DNA of 64,000 bases. It comes from DASSLY01 sp035689185. GTDB lineage: Bacteria; Actinomycetota; Actinomycetes; Actinomycetales; Dermatophilaceae. The translations under genes were made by a program, and so were the position numbers. The stretch is from the NCBI GenBank assembly GCA_035689185.1, contig DASSLY010000044.1, positions 1 through 64,000 of the forward strand, given 5' to 3'. Below the pieces are notes generated by a model. It was not told where the DNA came from, made no database searches, and saw only the letters and a program-made list of their open reading frames with translations. Below are positions 16,726 to 24,447 of the stretch, piece by piece. Position 1 is the first letter of the stretch. The number at the start of each line of letters is the position of its first letter.

Positions 16726-18969
16726 GTGCCCGGGACCGTGCCACAACCCGGGATGCCTCGGCCCGTGCGAGTGCCGTCGGTGGGCAGGGAGCAGTCCTCG
16801 CACGGGGGTGCGCTCAGGCTGGCTGTGGTCGGGCCGACGCACCCGTACAAGGGCGGCGTGGCCACCCACACGACCACCCTGGCGCACCACCTGGCCAGCA
16901 GCGGGCACGACGTGACGCTGGTGTCGTGGAGCCACCTGTATCCCTCGCGGCTCTACCCCGGTGAGCAGTTGGTGCCGGGTGGCACCCCGGACGTCGAGCC
17001 GTTTCCGCGGACGATCCGCGCGTTGTCCTGGGCCCGGCCGGACACCTGGGTGCGGGCCGGGCGGCGGCTGCGCAGGTTCGACGCCGTCGTGATCGTGCAC
17101 GTCATCCCGGCCGTGGTCCCCGCCCACCTGGCGCTGCTGCGTGCCGCCGGGGTGGGGTCTCGCGCCGCGGGGGTGGGGTCTCGCGCCGTGGGGGTGGGGT
17201 CTCGCGGTGCGCGGAACCGAGCCGGCTCGGCCGGCGCGCCGCGTGCGATCGTCATCGCGCACAACGTGCTGCCGCACGAGCCACATCTGGGGGACGCGGC
17301 CCTGATGCGGGCGCTGTTCGCCCGGGCCGACGCGGTGCTCGTGCATGGCCCCGCACAGAGCACCGCGGCGCGCTCCCTGGGTGCCTCGCGGGTCGCGGTG
17401 GCCGAGCTGCCGCCGCACCTTCCGGGCGGTGTGGCCGCCGATCGGGCCCCGTATGCCGGGCCAGCCCGGCTGCTCGCGCTGGGCATGGTGCGCGACTACA
17501 AGGGTGTGGACGTGCTGGTGAAGGCGCTGGCCCAGGTGCCCGACCTGACCCTGACGATTGCCGGCGAGCTGTGGGGGGAGAGCGGCCGTCGGGTGCAGGC
17601 ACTGGCCGCGGACCCCCGGGTAAAGGACCGGGTGACGGTGCAGGCCGGGTACGTCCCGGCGGACCAGCTAGCCCAGCTGCTGGCCAGGCACGACGTCCTG
17701 GCGCTGACCTACCGTTCGGCAACCGCGTCGCAGAACGCGTTGCTCGGGCATGCGCACGGGCTCCCTGTCCTGGCATCGGACGTCGGGACGTTCGGCGCGG
17801 ACGTTCGCGACGGGGTGGACGGACTGCTCGTCCCGCCAGGGGACGAGGCGGCCCTGGTGTCGGCGCTGCAACGGCTGCGGCAGCCGGAGCTGCTGCGCCG
17901 GCTGAAGGAAGGCGTGCACCCCCCGGACCTGTCCACACCATGGGCGCACTACCTCCTCGTGCTGGAGTCCCTGGCGACACCCAGCCTGCCCGCGGCGCCG
18001 ATCGAAGAACTGACCGAACCGCCCGGTGCCGGGGCGGACGGGGACGGGTCGGGCGCCGGGGGGTCGGGCGCTGGCGGGTCGGGCGCTGGCGGGTCGGGCG
18101 CTGGCGGGTCGGGCGCCGGCGAGACGGGCGCCGGGGGGTCGGGCGCCGGGGGGTCGGGCGCTGGCGGGTCGGGCGCCGGCGGGTCGGGCGCGGGCGAGAG
18201 GGGCGCTGGCGGGTCGGGCGCTGGCGGGTCGGGCGCCGGCGGGACGGGTCCGGCCTTGGCGACGGGCCTGCTCCGGCGGGTGGCTGCGGTGGCCCATCGG
18301 GTGTTGGCGGCCAGACAGCCACGGCTGGAGCTGGGCCGCTCCGACTTGCCGGACTGGGTCCGGCCGACCGACGTGCTCGCCGATGCTGCCGACGCCGACG
18401 AGGCGCGGGACTGGGCCAGGTCGTTCGGCCTGCCCAGGTGCGGTGACTCGGTGGCGGCCTGGGCGGCGCTCGGAGCGTTGGCCGCGCTGGTCCGCCTCGC
18501 CGACGACGGCCGACGGCTGGCCGTCGTCGTGGACGAGTCGGGCACGCGCTCCCCGATGGCGCGGTGGGCTCGGTCGGTTGGCTTCGCCCCGGTGGAGCTG
18601 GGCTTCACCGGGGCGCGGTCCTCGGTGGCGGCCATCGGCGTCGACCCGGGGACGCTGGACGTCATCACCCGGCTGCACCCGGGCGGCTGCGATGCCGACG
18701 ACGTCCAGGAGGCCATGAGAAAGGCGTCCTGGGCGTTGCGTCCCGGCGGCCTGCTCTCACTCACGCTGCCGCTAGGCCCGACCTCGGCCCAAGGCGCCGT
18801 CGGACCCGCGGAGGTGCGTGGGGTCCAGGCGCGGGCGGGTGAGCTCGGTTTCGTCCTCGTCGGCGACCTGGATGGAGACGTCACTGCCCGGATGCGCCAG
18901 GCAAGCATCGACGGGGTCTCGGAGCAGAACGCGTACGCGCTGGTGCGGCTGACGTTCCGCCGTAGGTGA
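16726..18969 (+). CDS. Fusion of GT4-type glycosyltransferase and methyltransferase-like domain
   Basis: 747 residues in two parts. Residues about 27-400 are a GT-B glycosyltransferase of GT4 type (GPTHPYKGGVATHT at the N-terminus; donor-site region around ALTYRSATASQNALLGHAHG and the EX7E-like segment after it). Residues about 520-747 resemble a class I methyltransferase C-terminal half (RPGGLLSLTLPLG). A Gly/Ser/Ala linker (residues about 438-508) made of GSGAG units joins them. A second short repeat, AAGVGSR three times, sits at about 143-163. GTG 16726 follows the preceding stop by three bases; ATG 16753 is an alternative. It overlaps the next gene by four bases (GTGA). Confidence 0.75.
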   Translation: MPGTVPQPGMPRPVRVPSVGREQSSHGGALRLAVVGPTHPYKGGVATHTTTLAHHLASSGHDVTLVSWSHLYPSRLYPGEQLVPGGTPDVEPFPRTIRALSWARPDTWVRAGRRLRRFDAVVIVHVIPAVVPAHLALLRAAGVGSRAAGVGSRAVGVGSRGARNRAGSAGAPRAIVIAHNVLPHEPHLGDAALMRALFARADAVLVHGPAQSTAARSLGASRVAVAELPPHLPGGVAADRAPYAGPARLLALGMVRDYKGVDVLVKALAQVPDLTLTIAGELWGESGRRVQALAADPRVKDRVTVQAGYVPADQLAQLLARHDVLALTYRSATASQNALLGHAHGLPVLASDVGTFGADVRDGVDGLLVPPGDEAALVSALQRLRQPELLRRLKEGVHPPDLSTPWAHYLLVLESLATPSLPAAPIEELTEPPGAGADGDGSGAGGSGAGGSGAGGSGAGGSGAGETGAGGSGAGGSGAGGSGAGGSGAGERGAGGSGAGGSGAGGTGPALATGLLRRVAAVAHRVLAARQPRLELGRSDLPDWVRPTDVLADAADADEARDWARSFGLPRCGDSVAAWAALGALAALVRLADDGRRLAVVVDESGTRSPMARWARSVGFAPVELGFTGARSSVAAIGVDPGTLDVITRLHPGGCDADDVQEAMRKASWALRPGGLLSLTLPLGPTSAQGAVGPAEVRGVQARAGELGFVLVGDLDGDVTARMRQASIDGVSEQNAYALVRLTFRRR
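17151..17210 (+). repeat. 21-bp tandem repeat in the glycosyltransferase gene
   Basis: Three in-frame copies of GCCGCGGGGGTGGGGTCTCGC and variants encode AAGVGSR, AAGVGSR and AVGVGSR. The insert falls in the N-terminal half of the GT-B domain, probably in a surface loop. Confidence 0.85.
18048..18247 (+). repeat. 15-bp tandem repeat encoding the GSGAG linker
   Basis: About thirteen copies of GGGTCGGGCGCTGGC and variants (GCCGGC, GCCGGG) encode Gly-Ser-Gly-Ala-Gly, with occasional Glu-Thr or Glu-Arg replacements. Being a multiple of three, the array can change copy number while keeping the two enzyme domains in frame. Confidence 0.9.
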
Positions 18970-19940
18970 GCCGGTCTCGCGCCCTGGCGGCGCTGCGGAT
19001 CGGCGTAGCTGTCGTTATCCTCGCGGCCGTCGTGTGGGCGTTCGGCCGCAACTGGACCGCCGTGGCCGACCAGCTGGCCCGAGTGGGCGCCGGCCCGTTG
19101 GCGCTGGCGCTGCTGCTCGCGCTGGTGGGCCCGACCCTGGCGATGCTCGGCTGGCGGGTGCTGCTGGCCGACCTCGGCTCGCCGCTGCCGGTTGCCTCGG
19201 CCGCTGGGGTGTTCTTCGTCGGTCAGCTGGGAAAGTACCTTCCTGGCTCGGTCTGGACCGTCCTCGCGCAGGCGGAGATGGGTGCGCGACTGGCCGTCCC
19301 GCGCCGTCGCTCGGCCGTCGTCGGCCTGCTCGGTATCGGCCTGTCGGTGCTGTCGGGGATCCTCGTCGGACTCGCGTCGGTGCCACTGCTGTGGCGGTCC
19401 GGGGCGGCGGGCACGCTGGGATGGACTGTCCTGGCGGTGCCGTTGCTGGTGCTGGCGTGCTGGCCGCGACTGCTGAACGCCTTGGTCGCCTGGGGCCTGC
19501 GGCTGCTGCGGCGGGAGCCGCTGGAGCACGCGCTGTCCGCCCGGGCGGTCATGCTGACGATGTGCTGGTTCGTGGGGTCGTGGCTGGCCTTCGGCGCCCA
19601 GACCTGGGTGCTGGCCATGGCGGTGGAGCCAGGCGAGCTGAGCGGGCGTGGCGCCGGTGCGCTGGTGCTGGCGGCGGTGTCCGGCTACGCGCTTGCCGGC
19701 ACTGTCGGGATGCTGGCGGTGGTGTCGCCGGCCGGGCTCGGGGTGCGCGAGGGGCTGCTCGTGCTGCTGCTGGACAGCGCGACCGGGCGACCGGCGGCCC
19801 TGGCGGTCGTGCTCCTCTCCCGGTTCACGATCACGGTTGGCGACGTGGTCGTGGCGGGGCTGGGCTGGACGTACGCTCGGCGCCACGGGCTTCTGTCGGC
19901 GCACCCGGGAGCCGGCCCGACGGCATACCGCGAGGAGTAG
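18966..19940 (+). CDS. YbhN/LPG-synthase-TM family membrane protein
   Basis: A 324-residue polytopic membrane protein of the lysylphosphatidylglycerol-synthase transmembrane family (PF03706, YbhN/AglD type). It lacks the soluble aminoacyl-transfer domain. Family marks are GKYLPGSVWTVL near residue 89 and SPAGLGVREGLLVL near 255. About eight hydrophobic helices are visible. Relatives beside glycosyltransferases are thought to move lipid-linked sugars or lipids; that role is inference here. The GTG start overlaps the stop of the fusion gene. Confidence 0.85.
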   Translation: MSRSRALAALRIGVAVVILAAVVWAFGRNWTAVADQLARVGAGPLALALLLALVGPTLAMLGWRVLLADLGSPLPVASAAGVFFVGQLGKYLPGSVWTVLAQAEMGARLAVPRRRSAVVGLLGIGLSVLSGILVGLASVPLLWRSGAAGTLGWTVLAVPLLVLACWPRLLNALVAWGLRLLRREPLEHALSARAVMLTMCWFVGSWLAFGAQTWVLAMAVEPGELSGRGAGALVLAAVSGYALAGTVGMLAVVSPAGLGVREGLLVLLLDSATGRPAALAVVLLSRFTITVGDVVVAGLGWTYARRHGLLSAHPGAGPTAYREE

Positions 19941-19943
19941 GCG

Positions 19944-20747
19944 ATGGACCGACGACAGCGCGGGGAGCAGTTGGCGTACTCCGAGCTGATGGCCGCCATG
20001 CTCGACGAGACCAAGCGCCGGCAGAAGGCCGCCAAGCTGCTGGCGGTGCTCCGGCACGCGCTTGGCCGGGACGGCCTGGACGGGTTGGTCGCCGTCGATG
20101 TGGGGTGCTCGGCGGGGTTCATCGCCGACGAACTCGCGGCGGCCGGTGCGAGCACCCACGGGGTCGACATCGACGAGCCGGGGCTGGCCCGGGCCCGCGA
20201 GCGTTTCGGCGCCCGGGTGAGCTTCCACCGGGCGTCCGGGTCGGCGCTGCCTTTCGAGGATGGCTCGGTCGACGTGGTCGTGTTGAACCACATCTACGAG
20301 CACGTCTCCGACCCCGAGGCCGTGGTTGCCGACATCCACCGGGTGCTCGCTCCAACGGGGGTGCTCTATCTGGGCATTGGCAACCGGCTGGGTGTGGTCG
20401 AGCCGCATTACAAGCTGCCGTTCCTGTCCTGGCTGCCACATGGGCCGATTGCCGACGGCTACGTGCGGGCATTCGGTCGAGCCGACCACTACTACGAGCG
20501 GTTTCGGACCCGGCGGGGGCTGCGACGCCTGTTCGCTGCCTACGACTGCTGGGACTACACGCTGCCCGTGCTTGCCGATGCGGCGGCGTTTAGCGGCCAC
20601 GACGTGGTGCCGCCCGCGGTCGGCCGGGTGCCGGTACCGGTGCTGCGCGGGCTGCTCCCGCTGGTGCCGACCTACATCTGGGTCGCCTTTCGCACGCCGC
20701 AAGCGCCCGCAGGCCCGGCGCTGCGCGTGCCGCCCCGGCGGGTCTGA
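19944..20747 (+). CDS. Class I SAM-dependent methyltransferase
   Basis: A 267-residue methyltransferase. VAVDVGCSAGFIADELA (about residues 48-64) is the SAM-binding motif I, VDIDEPGLARARERF the acidic loop, and VDVVVLNHIYEHVSDPE motif II with post-motif text. GAGGAG at 19932-19937 precedes ATG 19944. It closes the envelope glycan run, so a sugar, lipid carrier or glycan end may be the substrate; nothing in the chain identifies it. Confidence 0.85.
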   Translation: MDRRQRGEQLAYSELMAAMLDETKRRQKAAKLLAVLRHALGRDGLDGLVAVDVGCSAGFIADELAAAGASTHGVDIDEPGLARARERFGARVSFHRASGSALPFEDGSVDVVVLNHIYEHVSDPEAVVADIHRVLAPTGVLYLGIGNRLGVVEPHYKLPFLSWLPHGPIADGYVRAFGRADHYYERFRTRRGLRRLFAAYDCWDYTLPVLADAAAFSGHDVVPPAVGRVPVPVLRGLLPLVPTYIWVAFRTPQAPAGPALRVPPRRV

Positions 20748-20833
20748 CCGGCAAGGCTTCCAGGGGGATATCTGGTGATGGGGCGCCGCCGCTTGGGCGT
20801 GGAGCTGGCCCAGCTGCAGGCCGCCGCCACTTT

Positions 20834-20914
20834 CGCGTCCTCATGGCCGGGACCGGGCCGTGGACGCGGTACGGACGGGTGCCGTCATCGAAGGCGCGTC
20901 CTCATGGCCGGGAC
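20834..20914. repeat. 20-bp direct repeat, one copy covering a stop codon
   Basis: CGCGTCCTCATGGCCGGGAC occurs at 20834-20853 and 20895-20914. The second copy includes the stop (TCA on plus at 20902-20904) and final Ser-Arg-Pro codons of the minus-strand AbiEi/DUF559 gene. The first copy lies 61 bases downstream of it. Confidence 0.85.
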
Positions 20915-21822
20915 TGTGCAACCGCGTCGCGAACGCGTGCGGCGAGCGCGTCGAGGTCAGAAAGGTCTGACCAGGTCACCCTGACGATCGTGTAGCCCAT
21001 GCGGCGCAGCTCGTTCTCGCGGAGCTTCTCCTGGATCAGCGCCGCCTCACCACCTTCGCCGCGGTACTTCACCATGCCGTCGAACTCGATGACCACCATG
21101 GTTCCCTCGACGAGAAGGTCGACGCGCGCGATGACCCGACCCTGCCGGTCGGTGATGCGGACCTGCGGCACCAGGCGCAGGCCGCGGACGGTCAGGCCTA
21201 CCCGCACAAGGCTTTCCCCTGGCGACTCCGACCGGCCGTCGGCGTGGTCAAGCACCGGTCTGACGATGGCTGTGTGGACCCGCCCTGCCAGCAGCTCCAT
21301 GGCCGCGTTCAGGGCGTTGGTCGTGACCAGCCCGCTGTGCAACGCGGCATCAACCGACACCACCGCCGAGCCGACCGAGGTCATGGCGGCGAGCTGGACC
21401 AGCGCCACGGCCACCGACACCGTCGGCCAGGGGCCCACCCGCGCGAGGCCACCGCCAGGAACGAGCCTGTGCAGGCGCACCTCTCGCCGACGGCGGCTGT
21501 TGGTCGGAGTCAGCGAGGTCAGGTGCACGGTGCGAAGGTCGACCCGGTAGACCGGCAGCCGATGCAGCACTACCGCGGAGAGGTGGCTTGCGACGGCGCG
21601 GCCGCGATAGCGCATCAGCACCGCCTTGGCCAGCGCGGCGTGGTCGTCAACGGGCCGGGGGCCGGCGTCTCGCACTGAGTACACACCGTGGGTCAGCCGG
21701 CGGCACTTCCCCTGCCGCAACAGCCGGCCGAGTCCGGCGTGGTCCAGCCCGGCCCTGGTCGCATCCGTGGCGGTGAAAAGTCCCTCTTGGGCGTCCGCAA
21801 TGGCGGGCAGCAGTCCGTTCAC
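20902..21822 (-). CDS. AbiEi-like antitoxin domain plus DUF559 nuclease-like domain
   Basis: 306 residues. The N-terminus (AQEGLFTATDATRAGLDHA, then LRQGKCRRLTHGVYSV) is the winged-helix start typical of type IV AbiEi antitoxins. The C-terminus (VARVDLLVEGTMVVIEFDGM, then ENELRRMGYTIVRVTW) matches DUF559, which has a restriction-endonuclease-like fold related to very-short-patch repair proteins. Such proteins are common solitary genes in actinobacteria, and no toxin partner lies beside it. GTG 21822 is chosen because GGAGG at 21831-21835 is eight bases away; the GTG at 21828 would be too close. Confidence 0.8.
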   Translation of the reverse strand: MNGLLPAIADAQEGLFTATDATRAGLDHAGLGRLLRQGKCRRLTHGVYSVRDAGPRPVDDHAALAKAVLMRYRGRAVASHLSAVVLHRLPVYRVDLRTVHLTSLTPTNSRRRREVRLHRLVPGGGLARVGPWPTVSVAVALVQLAAMTSVGSAVVSVDAALHSGLVTTNALNAAMELLAGRVHTAIVRPVLDHADGRSESPGESLVRVGLTVRGLRLVPQVRITDRQGRVIARVDLLVEGTMVVIEFDGMVKYRGEGGEAALIQEKLRENELRRMGYTIVRVTWSDLSDLDALAARVRDAVAQSRP

Positions 21823-21874
21823 GCCCACAGCCTCCGGCGCCGACGCCCCCGGTGACCACCTGGTGGAGTGGAAC

Positions 21875-21913
21875 TGTGGATAACGGCGCGGACTCTCCGG
21901 GGGATGTGGACAG
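21875..21913 (-). promoter_or_regulatory. Two DnaA-box-like sites
   Basis: TGTGGATAA at 21875-21883 is the reverse complement of the classical DnaA box TTATCCACA. TGTGGACAG at 21905-21913 reads CTGTCCACA. They are 30 bases apart, upstream of the AbiEi/DUF559 gene. Binding by DnaA is inference. Confidence 0.45.
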
Positions 21914-21939
21914 CGATCGGCTGACCGGTTGCGCGTCGC

Positions 21940-22037
21940 ATCGACCGGAAATATCCGGTCGATGCAGCGAGATTTCGGCGCGCTTGCGGCCGAGGCGACC
22001 AGTTGCCCGGCCAATCGACCAGATATTTCCGGTCGAT
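21940..22037. repeat. Pair of inverted 24-bp palindromic elements
   Basis: 21940-21963 has arms ATCGACCGG and CCGGTCGAT around AAATAT. 22014-22037 is nearly the reverse complement of the same element (arms ATCGACC and GGTCGAT). The AT-rich cores stand out in this GC-rich region. The layout resembles REP-type paired hairpins or a two-site operator. Confidence 0.8.
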
Positions 22038-22063
22038 CCAGCCTCGGACGGGTTGGCGCAATA

Positions 22064-22446
22064 GCGGGGTGTGCCCAATCGGGGTCAGCGTGCCGCGGGT
22101 AGGAGCCGTCCTGCGGGTAGGAGCCGTCCGGCGGGTAGGAGCGTCCTGCGGGTAGGAGCCGTCCGCGGGTAGGAGCCGTCCTGTCGGTAGGAGCCGTCCT
22201 GCCGGTAGTAAGCAACGGCGGCGGCAGCGGCACCGGCGGGCGGCACCGCCGGCGGCGGCAGCGGCACCGGCAGGCGGCACCGCCAGCGGCGGCACCGCCA
22301 GCGGCGGGCGGCACCGCCAGCGGCAGGACCGGCCGACGGCACCGCCAGCGGGCGGCAGCACCGCCTGCGGCAGCATCGCCTGCGGCAGCATCGCCGGCAG
22401 CAGCACGCCCCAGGCGGCCCATGGTCGGCCGCTTTCGGCAGCGTCG
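22064..22446. repeat. Intergenic block of 18-bp repeats then GGC/GCC-rich repeats
   Basis: 22095-22209 holds about seven imperfect copies of CGGGTAGGAGCCGTCCTG with no spacers. 22212-22402 is a GGCAGCGGCACCGGCGGGC-like low-complexity tract. Open frames across it encode only Ala/Gly/Arg repeats, so I call no gene. The block lies downstream of DUF3105 and upstream of the AbiEi/DUF559 gene, both on minus. Confidence 0.8.
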
Positions 22447-23193
22447 TCAGGCGCCGTTCGGCTCGGGAGACTGGCTGGTCGGGTGCGACTGGAGGAACGA
22501 CTTCACGACGGCACCGGACAGCTTCCCGCACAGCTGGCGGTGTCCGGCCTGGCTCTTGATAGCGCCGTCCGTGCCGAACTCCGCCGACCAGTGCGACAGG
22601 GCGAACGCCTTGCCACTCGGCAGCGCGCCGTAGGAGGGGTCCCAGGCGGACACGATGAACTTGTCCCGCGCCCAGGTGGTCCCGTTCGCCGCATCGGCCA
22701 GCGCCTTCAGCTGCGACGTCACCGCGGCACCCGCCTGCTGGTCGTACCAGAGGATCGTGTAGCCGTGCTCCAGGTTGTGCACGAGGTTCTCCATGGCCGG
22801 CCGGTCGCTGGCGGTGTAGAACTTCGTGTCGCCAAGGACCGGCGACGCGAAGTGCGCGCCCGTGCTAGGCGGCACGGTGGAATACTTCACCTTTGTCGTG
22901 CCCGGCGTGTTCGTGTTCGGCCCGACGTGCTCCTGGCTGCCGGTCGCCGTGTCCGTCGTCACCGGGTCGCAGGCCGCCGCCGAGGCCGCGACGCCGATCG
23001 TGGCGATGAGCTGGTCGGGCTGCTTGCCCCGGGCGTCGAGCACCGCATACGTCACGACCGCCGCCAGGATCACCAGCAGGACCACGCAGCCGGCGATGAT
23101 CCGCAGGCGCACGCGCCGCTCGCGGGCGCGCTCCTGCCGCTGCATCTCGGCGATCCGCGCCTTGCGCTCCATACTGACCTGCTTCTTCGCCAC
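22447..23193 (-). CDS. DUF3105 membrane-anchored protein
   Basis: A 248-residue protein with a basic, probably coiled N-terminus (residues 1-28), one membrane helix (IIAGCVVLLVILAAVVTYAV, about 32-51) and an extracytoplasmic DUF3105 domain. Family marks are PPSTGAHFASPV near 118 and MENLVHNLEHGYTILWY near 144, with conserved histidines that may bind metal. The GTG start is at 23193. DUF3105 has no assigned reaction. The last ten residues are Ser/Pro-rich. Confidence 0.88.
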   Translation of the reverse strand: MAKKQVSMERKARIAEMQRQERARERRVRLRIIAGCVVLLVILAAVVTYAVLDARGKQPDQLIATIGVAASAAACDPVTTDTATGSQEHVGPNTNTPGTTKVKYSTVPPSTGAHFASPVLGDTKFYTASDRPAMENLVHNLEHGYTILWYDQQAGAAVTSQLKALADAANGTTWARDKFIVSAWDPSYGALPSGKAFALSHWSAEFGTDGAIKSQAGHRQLCGKLSGAVVKSFLQSHPTSQSPEPNGA

Positions 23194-23342
23194 TGCTCAG
23201 TCCTCGTGCCTCGGTGCGGGGAAACGTCGGTGAAGTTTACGGGTCGTTGATGGGCGTTCCCGGCGCCTTCCAGATACCAGCCCGGTATGCCGCGCGGCCC
23301 GCGCCGCCGGTGGTGTCGGTGGCGTCGGCCACACTGGCTGCC

Positions 23343-24287
23343 ATGACCGACCATGTCGCTGCGACCGGGCCGCCGCTGGAGCGGCGCTGGCGTCCGCCGC
23401 AGCCGCTGTCGGTCGGACTGGTGCTGGCCGGGCTGCGGCGGGGGAGCGGGGACCCGACCTACCGGCGGGACCCGGACGGGACGGTATGGCGCGGCGTCCG
23501 AACCCCGGCCGGGCCGGCCACGCTGCGGCTGCGGCAACGCCTGGCCGAGGTCGACGCGAGCGCGTGGGGCCCCGGGGCCGGTTGGCTGCTGGACAGTGTC
23601 CCGGCTATGTGCGGCGGGCTGGACGACCCCCGCGAGTTCCGGCCCAGGCACCCGGCGGTCCAGCTGGCCGCCCGGCTCCATCCGGGGTGGCGCGTTCCGC
23701 GGACCGGCTTGGTCTTGGAGGCACTCATCCCGGCCATCATCGAGCAGAAGGTGACCGGCGAGGAGGCGTTCGCCGGATACCGGACCCTGGTGCACCGGTT
23801 CGGCGAACGTGCCCCCGGCGCCGGGGCCGCGCGCGGCCTGTGGGTGCCGCCAAGCGCGCTGGCCTGGACCCGCATCCCGTCCTGGGAGTGGCTTCGCGCC
23901 GCGGTGGACGGCGCCCGCTCCCGGGCGGCGGTCCAGGCGGCGGGCGCGGCCGGCCGGCTGGAGGAGTGTGCCTCGATGTCCGGCCCGGATGCCGAGCGCC
24001 GGCTGCGGGTCATCCCGGGGATCGGCCGCTGGACCGCGGCGGAGGTGCGCCAGCGCGCCCTGGGCGACGCCGACGCGGTGAGCTTCGGTGACTACCACGT
24101 GGCGAAGAACATCGGCTGGGCACTCGTCGGCGAGGAGGTGGACGACGACGGCATGGCCGAGCTGCTGGAGCCGTATGCAGGTCACCGCTTCCGGGTGCAG
24201 CGCCTGCTGGAGCTGGCCGGGGTCGGCCGGCCGCGGCGCGGGCCAAGAATGGCCCCGCGCCGCCACCTGCCCGGGCGGTACGCCTGA
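23343..24287 (+). CDS. AlkA-like DNA-3-methyladenine glycosylase
   Basis: A 314-residue HhH-GPD superfamily glycosylase that removes alkylated bases. The helix-hairpin-helix appears as IPGIGRWTAAEVRQRALG (about residues 223-240), followed by SFGDYHVAKNIG, whose Asp is the expected catalytic residue. IPAIIEQKVTGEEAF near 132 is the conserved Q-K-V segment. ATG 23343 is preferred; an upstream in-frame ATG at 23214 would add an unrelated stretch. The Arg/Pro-rich tail is typical of actinobacterial members. Confidence 0.88.
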   Translation: MTDHVAATGPPLERRWRPPQPLSVGLVLAGLRRGSGDPTYRRDPDGTVWRGVRTPAGPATLRLRQRLAEVDASAWGPGAGWLLDSVPAMCGGLDDPREFRPRHPAVQLAARLHPGWRVPRTGLVLEALIPAIIEQKVTGEEAFAGYRTLVHRFGERAPGAGAARGLWVPPSALAWTRIPSWEWLRAAVDGARSRAAVQAAGAAGRLEECASMSGPDAERRLRVIPGIGRWTAAEVRQRALGDADAVSFGDYHVAKNIGWALVGEEVDDDGMAELLEPYAGHRFRVQRLLELAGVGRPRRGPRMAPRRHLPGRYA

Positions 24288-24447
24288 GCCGCAGGCAGCG
24301 GCGCCGCGCCCTCAGGCACCGCGCCGTGCGCTGGGCACCCCGCCGTGCCCGGCACCGCGCCGCGCGGTGGGCAGCACGCCGCGCGCTGGGCACCGCGCTG
24401 TGCTGGGCAGCACGCCGCGCGCTCTGCCTCACACCGCGCCGCGCCCC
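24288..24447. repeat. Imperfect GGGCACCGCGCCGCGCGCT repeats between convergent genes
   Basis: About six imperfect 20-23 bp units fill the gap between the glycosylase and cofE stops. There is no gene and no clear terminator, although the alternating GC content could fold. Confidence 0.7.

Noticed and set aside
17949..20702. Very long minus-strand open frame opposite the glycan genes
   Set aside because: Its product is Arg/Gln/Pro-rich low complexity without any family signal, while the plus strand encodes recognisable proteins throughout. It is a by-product of high GC. The same applies to other long antisense frames, such as those opposite 26982-30257, 41533-43848 and 60692-63382.
21875..21913. 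Replication origin
   Set aside because: Only two DnaA-like boxes, no dnaA, dnaN or rpmH nearby, and no AT-rich unwinding region of the expected size.
22095..22209. CRISPR array
   Set aside because: The 18-bp units follow each other directly without unique spacers, and no cas gene is present. It is a plain tandem repeat.
22212..22402. Coding extension of the AbiEi/DUF559 gene into the upstream repeats
   Set aside because: The open frame continues upstream, but its residues are Ala/Gly/Arg/Pro repeats, and a good ribosome site fixes the start at 21822.
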